13,061 bases of DNA from Anaerolineales bacterium. Its GTDB lineage: Bacteria > Chloroflexota > Anaerolineae > Epilineales > JAANWY01. The notes under the pieces were generated by a model. The model made no database searches and was not told the origin of the DNA. It saw only the letters and a program-made list of their open reading frames with translations. A program made the position numbers and the translations under genes. Below, piece by piece: positions 6,741 through 12,301 of the stretch. Every line of letters begins with the position of its first letter. Position 1 is the stretch's first letter. Where the stretch lies: positions 1 through 13,061 of the forward strand of contig JAANWY010000172.1 in NCBI GenBank assembly GCA_018263655.1, given 5' to 3'.

Positions 6741-6857
6741 CTACTCAGGCGGTAGCCCGGCTATCGCTCGCGCGGTTGAGAAACCCGGAAAAGACGGGGG
6801 CGGCCGCCCCCATCTTTTCCGCATATTCCTTGTGTCGGCACGCAGTGCCTGAGTAAT
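6741..6857 (-). repeat. CGGCCG-centred palindromic repeat element, copy B (inverted)
   Basis: Outer inverted repeats TACTCAGGC (6742-6750) and GCCTGAGTA (6847-6855) enclose a hairpin CGGTAGC-CCG-GCTATCG (6750-6766), a 36-nt palindrome centred on CGGCCG (6786-6821, one mismatch) and GGCAC-GCA-GTGCC. The reverse strand carries ACACAAGGAATATGCGG, also found in copy C. The stretch 6858-6965 shows nothing further that I can assign. Confidence 0.85.
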
Positions 6858-6965
6858 CACAGTAATTATACCATAAGATGGACGGTAATTTCCAGTACTT
6901 TCGTGCTTTTTTCAGTAAGATCTTTCTTAGAATTTACAGTTGGGGCCGTTTTGTAAGCACTTCGA

Positions 6966-6994
6966 TTGACGTGAGCACCGATGGATGCTACAAT
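6966..6994 (+). promoter_or_regulatory. Near-consensus sigma-70-type promoter of the redox genes
   Basis: TTGACG (6966-6971), a 17-bp spacer and TACAAT (6989-6994) preceded by an extended TG (6986-6987). The predicted transcription start near 7001 is only about four bases before ATG 7005, so the first gene of this cluster is probably translated from a leaderless transcript. Confidence 0.75.
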
Positions 6995-7004
6995 CAAGAT
7001 TATT

Positions 7005-7325
7005 ATGACATTGGAAATTCAGTTTCTCTGGTACGAAGACTGTCCCTCACACGAGGAAGGACTTCGGCTGCTACAGGATGTATTGGCCGAACTGGATGTT
7101 GAGGCCGACATCCAGCGTGTAAAAGTAGAGACGGAGGAGCAAGCGCAAAGGTTGCAGTTCCCGGGATCGCCCACAATCCGAGTCAACGGTGAGGACATCG
7201 ATCCCGACGGGGCTGCTAGCTTACCCAGCGCACTGACATGTCGGGCCTACCGACGGGAAGACGGGCGGATTTCACCACTGCCGTCCAGAGACCAAGTGCG
7301 AACGACGATTCAGAGAGCGATATGA
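7005..7325 (+). CDS. Small thioredoxin-like fold protein (CPSH motif)
   Basis: A 106-aa cytoplasmic protein of the small thioredoxin-like family common in Chloroflexota and Actinobacteria. It opens with a beta-strand LEIQFLWYEDCPSH, with a single catalytic-type Cys at residue 13, then a helix EEGLRLLQDVLAEL, the strand AQRLQFPGSPTIRVNG with the SPT cis-proline signature of thioredoxin folds, and a conserved end SALTCRAYRREDGRISPLPS with a second Cys. Function is not established; thiol-disulfide or metal chemistry is plausible. An in-frame ATG at 6981 lies between the -35 and -10 boxes, so ATG 7005 is the better start. Its TGA overlaps an ATG of the next reading frame (ATGA, 7322-7325), which fits co-transcription. 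Confidence 0.78.
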   Translation: MTLEIQFLWYEDCPSHEEGLRLLQDVLAELDVEADIQRVKVETEEQAQRLQFPGSPTIRVNGEDIDPDGAASLPSALTCRAYRREDGRISPLPSRDQVRTTIQRAI

Positions 7326-7342
7326 GCGTAAAGGAGGATCTC

Positions 7343-7873
7343 ATGGCAAAACTTGAGATTGGTGATCGGGCTATTGGCTTTGAGCTACCGAACGTGCGGA
7401 ACGGAAGTGTCTCGCTTGATGACTACAGCGACCAAGAGGCTGTGGTGGTCCTGTTCACCTGCAACCACTGCCCATACGTACAGGCCTGGGAAGACCGATT
7501 GGTCCAAATTGCCAACGACTACAGTGATCGCGGGGTAGAGTTCGCGGCGATCAATGCAAATGATGCGGAAAAATATCCAGCCGACAGCCCGGACGCTATG
7601 CGACAACGGGCGGAGGAGAAGAAATATCCTTTCCCCTACTTGTACGACGAGTCTCAGGAAGTCGCGCGGGCTTACGGGGCCGAGCGAACGCCCGAGGTCT
7701 TTCTCTTCGATACCGCAGGGAATCTGCGATACCATGGGGCACCCGACGACAACTACGAGGCGTCTCAGATGGAGACACCCTATTTGCGGGATGCCCTAGA
7801 TGCCGTGTTGGCCGGCGAAGACGTTCCCCTTGCGCAGACATCGCCGGTTGGTTGTACCATCAAGTGGAAATAG
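7343..7873 (+). CDS. Thioredoxin-fold protein, AhpC/TSA-TlpA-like (CNHCPYV motif)
   Basis: A 176-aa thioredoxin-fold protein with no signal peptide. KLEIGDRAIGFELPNVRNGSV is the typical peroxiredoxin/TlpA-type entry, VVLFTCNHCPYVQAW holds the redox-active CNHC, and GAERTPEVFLFD holds the cis-proline. The C-terminal SPVGCTIKWK with one more Cys is typical of this subfamily, usually labelled thioredoxin family protein; it may be a peroxidase or disulfide reductase. I chose ATG 7343 because AAGGAGG (7331-7337) lies five bases upstream; an in-frame ATG at 7322 overlaps the previous stop and would add MSVKEDL. It is probably expressed with the preceding gene from the promoter at 6966-6994, with the terminator at 7964-8006 downstream. 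Confidence 0.85.
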   Translation: MAKLEIGDRAIGFELPNVRNGSVSLDDYSDQEAVVVLFTCNHCPYVQAWEDRLVQIANDYSDRGVEFAAINANDAEKYPADSPDAMRQRAEEKKYPFPYLYDESQEVARAYGAERTPEVFLFDTAGNLRYHGAPDDNYEASQMETPYLRDALDAVLAGEDVPLAQTSPVGCTIKWK

Positions 7874-7928
7874 CCCCATCGCAGGAGAATCGTAGGCTGA
7901 CCGTCAATACAAATGACCAAGAACCGGC

Positions 7929-8006
7929 TATAATTGTTCTGCGTTTTCTCCTCCTAAACGATGGAACCAGGACGGTCTCCCCGCATCGTCCTGGTTCTTT
8001 TGTTTT
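7929..8006 (+). ncRNA. Possible small RNA between a -10 box and a terminator
   Basis: TATAAT (7929-7934) predicts a start near 7941, and a terminator ends near 8006, giving a transcript of about 65 nt. Its unpaired 5' part has CTCCTCCT, complementary to Shine-Dalgarno sequences such as AAGGAGG (7331-7337) and GAGGAGG (8268-8274) of the neighbouring genes, and the hairpin loop has TCTCCCC. No good -35 is visible. Alternatively this is only the 3' end of the preceding operon. Confidence 0.3.
7964..8006 (+). terminator. Rho-independent terminator
   Basis: A perfect 11-bp stem, GAACCAGGACG (7964-7974) with CGTCCTGGTTC (7987-7997) and a 12-nt loop, is followed by TTTTGTTTT. It lies 90 bp after the thioredoxin-fold gene and would end that operon. 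Confidence 0.85.
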
Positions 8007-8012
8007 GATCGT

Positions 8013-8098
8013 GACTGCTCAGGCGCTGCGTGCCTACACAAGGAATATGCGGGAAGGATGGGGGGCGGCCGCCCCCCATCCTTCCCGCATTTCTCAAC
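8013..8098 (+). repeat. CGGCCG-centred palindromic repeat element, copy C
   Basis: A perfect 44-nt palindrome (8047-8090) centred on CGGCCG, preceded by CTGCGTGCCTACACAAGGA and followed by TTCTCAACTTA, as in copy A. The arm sequence differs from copies A and B, but each arm still matches its partner. The second hairpin (GCGATAGC) of copies A and B is absent here. Confidence 0.85.
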
Positions 8099-8145
8099 TT
8101 AACGACATTGCATCTCACACAATACGATGAGGCGTGCGTGTGTAG

Positions 8146-8151
8146 TATAAT
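8146..8151 (+). promoter_or_regulatory. -10 box of the DsbA-like gene
   Basis: TATAAT followed by AATAA. No good -35 is seen at 16-18 bp. Transcription from near 8158 would give a leader of about 120 nt, containing a hairpin (CGCCGG-TCGTTAG-CCGGCG) and the 12-bp repeats at 8213-8260. Confidence 0.4.
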
Positions 8152-8212
8152 AATAACCTGTGGCGAGTAGAAAGAGATTTGTAGAAGCACAAACCGCCGG
8201 TCGTTAGCCGGC

Positions 8213-8267
8213 GCTATGTCTAACGCTATGTCTAACGCTATGTCTAACGCTATGTCTGACGCTATGT
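8213..8267 (+). repeat. 12-bp tandem repeat in the 5' leader of the DsbA-like gene
   Basis: Three copies of GCTATGTCTAAC, one GCTATGTCTGAC and a partial fifth. Because 12 is a multiple of three, the repeat holds a short open frame from ATG 8216, repeating Met-Ser-Asn-Ala and ending at TGA 8267-8269, which overlaps the Shine-Dalgarno of the next gene. No ribosome binding site precedes ATG 8216, so a leader peptide is only a possibility. Confidence 0.8.
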
Positions 8268-8278
8268 GAGGAGGTTTC

Positions 8279-9097
8279 ATGTATCATAAACGTAAGGCGT
8301 GGGCCGTCGTGCCCTTCCTGCTAATACTTCTGGTGTCACTGTCAGCCGGCTGCGGCGGCGAGGAGCCAGAATCGCTGCCGACACAGACCGCAGAACCGAC
8401 GGCTACCCAGGCGCCCACAGCGACTGAGCCGCCGGCATCGCCGACAGTCAAAGCGGCAACGGCGACGGAAACGATGACGCAGACGGCGACGCCTGACGAG
8501 AGCGCGGCGACGCCCACGGCAGCGACCGAGGCCGGCGAATCGGGTGAAGAAATAGTATACGAATTGCCGGTGAAGGGAGACCCGGACGCACCGGTGACCA
8601 TCATCGAGTTCTCGGATTACTTGTGACCGTACTGCCAGCGATTTGCGCTGGGAGTCGCCCGTGAGGTCGACAAGGAATATATCGAGACCGGAAAAGCCAA
8701 ATTGGTCTTCGTCGATTTCGTTGTGCATGAGGACGCGCTGTTAGCGGCCGAGGCTGCCCACTGTGCCGGCGATCAGGATGCATTTTGGGTGTACCATGAT
8801 AAGCTGTTCGAAGAGCAGGAGAAGACACAATATACAGCCGAGAATCTAAAGGCGTTTGCTGAAGAATTGGAGCTGGACACGGACGATTTCGGTGTCTGTC
8901 TGGATGAGAACAAGTACCGCGAGTTCGTGATCGCCCAGACGCAGCAATCACAGCAAGCTGGGTTACAGGGCACGCCGACTTTCTTGATCAACCAACAGGC
9001 AATTCCTGGCCTGGTTGACTTCGAACAGATGAGCCAGATTATCGAAGATGAGCTGGCTAAGGCCGAAGCAGGAGGCGAGGTCACGCCGACGCCCTAG
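8279..9097 (+). CDS. DsbA-like thiol-disulfide oxidoreductase lipoprotein, candidate selenoprotein (UPYC)
   Basis: Extracytoplasmic thioredoxin-fold oxidoreductase, 272 aa if TGA 8624-8626 is read as selenocysteine (residue 116). ATG 8279 follows a strong GAGGAGG. Residues 1-25 are a lipoprotein-type signal (hydrophobic stretch ending LSAGC), then comes a Thr/Pro/Ala-rich linker (about 26-90). The DsbA-like domain has DPDAPVTIIEFSDYL, then TGA, then PYCQRF: the TGA replaces the first Cys of the CPYC active site. The same frame continues without another stop through LVFVDF, LLAAEAAHCAGDQ and FWVYHDKLFEEQ to GTPTFLIN (cis-proline P233) and the TAG at 9095. Ending at TGA would leave a signal and linker without a catalytic domain. 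Alternatives are a nonsense mutation or a sequencing error; five neighbouring genes use TGA as a plain stop, so general reassignment is excluded. Confidence 0.75.
8635..8671 (+). promoter_or_regulatory. Candidate bacterial SECIS hairpins downstream of the TGA
   Basis: Two adjacent hairpins follow the TGA. The first is CCAGCG-ATTTG-CGCTGG (8635-8651). The second pairs GTCG (8654-8657) with CGAC (8668-8671) and CC with GG, with apical loop GTGA (8661-8664) and a C/U mismatch at 8658/8667. Its loop starts with G and lies 34 nt after the TGA, inside the 16-37 nt window described for bacterial SECIS elements. SECIS elements are degenerate, so this is supportive only. Confidence 0.4.
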
Positions 9098-9129
9098 TTT
9101 CGTCGCAGGTACGTGCAGGATGTGTGGGA

Positions 9130-9225
9130 ACCCTTGCGAAGGTTAGGGGTAGTCCTCGCAATAGATCGACTTACGACAGGCGAAGACCCATCATCCAGAA
9201 GCTATTGGCGAACCTTCGCAAGGGT
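9130..9225. repeat. Intergenic inverted repeat
   Basis: ACCCTTGCGAAGGTT (9130-9144) and its exact reverse complement (9211-9225), with an imperfect inner pair TCGCAATAG and CTATTGGCGA. It lies between the DsbA-like gene and the end of convergent comEA. There is no T-run on either side, so it is not an obvious intrinsic terminator. Confidence 0.7.
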
Positions 9226-9269
9226 AGCTGAACGCCTATGGTTCGAAAAGACTCTCCGGCCTCGCGAGT

Positions 9270-9869
9270 TCAGCGGACTGTGATCTGGTCCTTGAGCTTC
9301 TCGAACGTCGCATCCCCGATGCCTTTCACTTGCTTGATGTCTTGGATTGTGCGGAACGGGCCATTCTCGTCGCGGTACGCCACGATTCGGCCGGCGATGG
9401 CCGGCCCAATCCCCGGCAATGCCTCCAAATCGTCTGTTGATGCAACATTGATGTCAAGCGCCCCACCCGATGAGAGTGCACTAACAGGCGAGCCTCTTAC
9501 GACCTCGATAGGTTCACTCGTCTCCCCCTCGTGGGGAACGTAGATCTGTTGCCCATCAATGAGCGGTTGTGCGAGATTGATGCCGGCCTCGACTGCATCA
9601 TCCGAGAGGCCCCCGGCCGCTTCGACGGCCCGTTCGACGCGGCTGCCGGCCGGTAGAACATAGACATCGGGGGTTTCCACAGCGCCGCTTACGTGCACCT
9701 TCATAACCACAGGCGTGGATGTCGGGGCCGGCGTCGCCGTAGGCGGAGGTAGGATCTCGACAGCGCCTCGGGTAGGCCGGCGGTCCAGGAACACGAAGCC
9801 TGCCATGGCGGTGAAACTGAGTAAGAGCACGAGAAGATGACCTCGCTGGCGTTCTAGCCAGTCATTCAT
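9270..9869 (-). CDS. comEA: ComEA-like DNA-binding competence protein
   Basis: Membrane-anchored DNA receptor for natural transformation, 199 aa. An N-terminal membrane segment (about 11-28) is followed by a Pro/Thr linker, an SLBB-type domain (about 55-112: VHVSGAVETPDVYVLPAGSRVERAV is its usual form, here in part) and a C-terminal helix-hairpin-helix pair (135-199) with LPGIGPAIAGRI (151-162) and VKGIGDATFEKL (181-192), which binds DNA. Domain order and size are as in ComEA of Gram-positive-type bacteria. The comEC channel gene usually found next to it is absent from this window. ATG 9869 follows a G-rich GGGGGG stretch; an in-frame codon arrangement ATGAATGAC leaves the start clear. It lies 103 bp after the slipin gene on the same strand, beyond a GC-rich hairpin, so co-transcription is uncertain. 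Confidence 0.88.
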   Translation of the reverse strand: MNDWLERQRGHLLVLLLSFTAMAGFVFLDRRPTRGAVEILPPPTATPAPTSTPVVMKVHVSGAVETPDVYVLPAGSRVERAVEAAGGLSDDAVEAGINLAQPLIDGQQIYVPHEGETSEPIEVVRGSPVSALSSGGALDINVASTDDLEALPGIGPAIAGRIVAYRDENGPFRTIQDIKQVKGIGDATFEKLKDQITVR

Positions 9870-9900
9870 TTGTTGTCCCCCCGGGTGTATAGGAGAGCTA

Positions 9901-9956
9901 GGGGGCAGAGGAGTAGGGGTGAGAAAGCTGTCTCCTCACCCTCGCCCCTTGCCCCC
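9901..9956. repeat. GC-rich imperfect hairpin between slipin and comEA
   Basis: GGGGGCA (9901-9907) pairs with TGCCCCC (9950-9956) and GGGTGAG (9917-9923) with CTCACCC (9935-9941), with an imperfect middle. It could slow or stop transcription from the slipin gene, but no T-run follows on either strand. Confidence 0.5.
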
Positions 9957-9972
9957 CGGCTCCTTGGCTTGG

Positions 9973-10755
9973 TTACGGGGAAGGTTCGCGTGCGCCCTCA
10001 CCCACAGCGGGTGAGATGAGGCTGCTGATAACGTCGATGGGCAGGGGGAAGACGACGGTTGTATTCTGCTCTACGCCAATTTCAGTCAGGGTCTGGAGAT
10101 AGCGGAGCTGGATGGCGGCCGGCTCTGCGGCCAACAATGCGGCGGCATCCTGAAGCGTCTGGGCTGCCTGATACTCGCCCTCGGCGTGGATGATCTTGGC
10201 CCGCTTCTCGCGTTCGGCTTCGGCCTGACGCGCCATGGCACGCTGCATGACGGGCGGCAGCTCCACGTCCTTCACCTCAACCAGGCGCACCTTGATGCCC
10301 CAGGGCTCTGTCTGCTCGTCGATGATGCGCTGGAGCTTGTCGTTCACGCGCTCGCGGTGGGCTAGCAGCTCATCCAATTCGCTCTGACCGATGACGTTCC
10401 GCACGCTCGTCTGAGCCAACTGCCACGTGGCGCGGCGATAGTCTTCCACGTTCACAATGGCCGCCGATGGATCCATCACGCGGAAGTACACGACGGCGTT
10501 GACTTTCACCGTCACGTTGTCGCGCGTAATGGCCTCCTGGCTCGGCACGTCCAACGTCACGACGCGGAGATCGACTTTTATCATTCGGTCGACGATTGGA
10601 ATGATAAAAAAGAGGCCCGGTCCTTTTGCACCAATGAGCCGGCCGAGCCGGAAAATGACGCCGCGTTCGTACTCCTGCACAACCTTAATGGCAGCACTAC
10701 CTAGAATAAGGGCCGCCAGAATCAACACGCCGATAAATGTTAAGCCTTCGAACAT
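9973..10755 (-). CDS. Slipin (SPFH/band 7 stomatin-like protein)
   Basis: Membrane scaffold protein of 260 aa in the slipin branch of the stomatin/prohibitin family, partner of NfeD-type proteases. A membrane helix (about 5-25) precedes the SPFH domain, with VVQEYERGVIFRLGRL, GPGLFFIIPIVDRMIKVDLR and PSQEAITRDNVTVKVNAVVYF. A helical stretch follows (about 165-235, RQAEAEREKRAKIIHAEGE) that drives oligomerisation in this family. ATG 10755 is preceded by a good AGGAGGT (10769-10763). It lies 125 bp downstream of nfeD on the same strand, the classical nfeD-slipin pairing, and is probably transcribed with it. The family organises membrane microdomains, and the partner protease can cleave the slipin C-terminus. 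Confidence 0.92.
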   Translation of the reverse strand: MFEGLTFIGVLILAALILGSAAIKVVQEYERGVIFRLGRLIGAKGPGLFFIIPIVDRMIKVDLRVVTLDVPSQEAITRDNVTVKVNAVVYFRVMDPSAAIVNVEDYRRATWQLAQTSVRNVIGQSELDELLAHRERVNDKLQRIIDEQTEPWGIKVRLVEVKDVELPPVMQRAMARQAEAEREKRAKIIHAEGEYQAAQTLQDAAALLAAEPAAIQLRYLQTLTEIGVEQNTTVVFPLPIDVISSLISPAVGEGAREPSP

Positions 10756-10879
10756 TCTACTACCTCCTGATCCATCGAACAGCCATCAAGTCACGAATAC
10801 CCAGTCGATCCAACTTTCCGCCTGGGGGATCTGGCGATCCTCCCGGAACGGAATTTGGATCCACTGATCCTGGCAACCG

Positions 10880-10901
10880 CTCACTGTTCACTGCTGACTG
10901 A
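10880..10901. repeat. Short heptamer array at the end of nfeD
   Basis: TCACTGT, TCACTGC and TGACTGA in tandem. The 10-mer TCACTGTTCA at 10881-10890 holds the nfeD stop (TGA on the minus strand) in the same register as the identical 10-mer at 331-340 at the end of the lipid kinase gene. The rest of 10756-10880 shows no gene. Confidence 0.6.
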
Positions 10902-12203
10902 CTTGGGTGCGACGACGAGCTCAAACCCGTCTGCTTCTACCACGCGAACGAATTCACCCGGCTTGACTGGTCCACCCTCGACGCGAGCCTTCCAGCGCTC
11001 ACCGTGGAGAAATACAGTCCCCCTGGGATCAAGATCGGTGCGCGATCGAGCTACTGCTCCAACGAGGCCCTCCATGCCGGTGGTGGGCTTCGAACGTTGA
11101 GCCTGGAGGGCCGCTCCGACAGCGAAGGCGAAGAACGCCGACGTGACGAGGGCCACACTGACGATGAGCCCACGTGACACGCTGTAGAAAGGCGTGTCGA
11201 ACAAGATCAGCGAGCCCAGCACGAAGGAGACGATACCACCAACCGTGAGGACACCGTGGGTTGGCGCCTTGATATCGGCGACGAAGAGGAGAAAGGCCAG
11301 GGCAATTAGACCCAAGCCGGTGTAGTTCACGTCCAGCACGCCCAACGCATAGAAGCCTATTACCAGACTGATGGCGCCGATCACGCCGGCCAGAAAGCCC
11401 CCCGGATTGGCCAGTTCAAACAGCAAGCCGTTGAGGCCCAGAATCAGCAAGATGTAGGCGATGTTGGGATCGGTGATAGTGTGGAGAAACTCCTCGATCA
11501 GCGTCATCGGCAGATCCACGATGCCGGCTTCGGCGGTACGCAGCGTCACAGTTCGCGTTTTTAGCTTGACTTCCTCGCCGTCGATCTCGGCGAGCAGCGC
11601 GGGAACACTGGGAGCAATCAAGTCGATCACACCGATATCGAGCGCCTCTTGTGCTGTGGCTGCCTCGGCAGATCGAACTGCCTGCTCGGCCCAGGCGACG
11701 GCTCGCTCTCCCCGGCGATCAGCCAGGCTCTTGATCTGTGCGGCCAGGGCGTTCTTGGCCTTTTCTTCGGCTGTCGCAGGTAACTCCTCGCCTTGACCAC
11801 CGACGGGTGAGGCGGCTCCGATGGTCGTGTTAGGCGCCATGGCGGCGACATGACCCGCCAACACAACGAACGTGCCGGCCGAGGCTGCCTGGGCGCCGGC
11901 CGGCGCCACGTAGACGGCGATGGGTACATCTGCCCCGATCATCGACTGCACGAGGCCCTGCATCACGTTTACCGCCCCGCCCGGGGTGTCAAGCTCAATC
12001 ACCAAGAGCTCGGCGCCGTTGGATGCAGCCTCGCGAATCCCCCGCTCGACGTAGCGCGCCACCACTGGGGTGACGGCTCCCTCGACGGTCAAGACGTTGA
12101 CGGTCGCTCGCTCCTGGGCGTCGGCCGGCGGCACGAGGAGCGAGAAGAGAGCGAAAAGGATCAAGAACAGATTGAAGCAACGGAACACAGCAAGCCTGCG
12201 CAT
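10881..12203 (-). CDS. nfeD: NfeD family membrane serine protease (stomatin operon partner)
   Basis: Full-length NfeD (440 aa) with protease, membrane and OB-fold parts. A signal peptide (1-29, ending PPADA) is followed by a ClpP-like serine protease domain (about 33-205) with LDTPGG (71-76), the catalytic Ser in QAASAGT (S108) and the likely general-base Lys148 in EEKAKN, a Ser-Lys dyad as in archaeal 1510-N proteases. Several membrane helices span about 247-367. The C-terminal OB-fold NfeD domain (about 374-434) contains GLVGAVARSRTDLDPRGTVFL and VVEADGFELVV. ATG 12203 has GAGGTGAGG just upstream and a promoter at 12271-12299. The last residues, EQ, come from a heptamer array. Together with the downstream slipin it probably handles membrane protein quality control. 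Confidence 0.93.
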   Translation of the reverse strand: MRRLAVFRCFNLFLILFALFSLLVPPADAQERATVNVLTVEGAVTPVVARYVERGIREAASNGAELLVIELDTPGGAVNVMQGLVQSMIGADVPIAVYVAPAGAQAASAGTFVVLAGHVAAMAPNTTIGAASPVGGQGEELPATAEEKAKNALAAQIKSLADRRGERAVAWAEQAVRSAEAATAQEALDIGVIDLIAPSVPALLAEIDGEEVKLKTRTVTLRTAEAGIVDLPMTLIEEFLHTITDPNIAYILLILGLNGLLFELANPGGFLAGVIGAISLVIGFYALGVLDVNYTGLGLIALAFLLFVADIKAPTHGVLTVGGIVSFVLGSLILFDTPFYSVSRGLIVSVALVTSAFFAFAVGAALQAQRSKPTTGMEGLVGAVARSRTDLDPRGTVFLHGERWKARVEGGPVKPGEFVRVVEADGFELVVAPKSVSSEQ

Positions 12204-12270
12204 AGCCTCACCTCTGAGAAGGCTTATCCTGAATCTGTCAGAGAGCCCAAGACATCAGATTGTTGCTGTA

Positions 12271-12299
12271 ATTATAGTTGAATTCTTGGTCAGTTGCAA
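12271..12299 (-). promoter_or_regulatory. Sigma-70-type promoter of nfeD-slipin
   Basis: On the minus strand TTGCAA (12299-12294), a 17-bp spacer and TATAAT (12276-12271). Transcription would start near 12264, giving a leader of about 60 nt before ATG 12203. The repeat element at 12302-12612 begins directly upstream of the -35 box. Confidence 0.7.
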
Positions 12300-12301
12300 T
12301 G

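Noticed and set aside
7852..8130. Plus-strand open frame running through the terminator and palindrome copy C
   Set aside because: It has no ribosome binding site, overlaps the end of the previous gene and reads through a terminator and a repeat element.
8624..8626. TGA read as another amino acid through a genome-wide code change
   Set aside because: The lipid kinase, the CPSH protein, the small minus-strand gene, comEA and nfeD all end at TGA with normal protein lengths.
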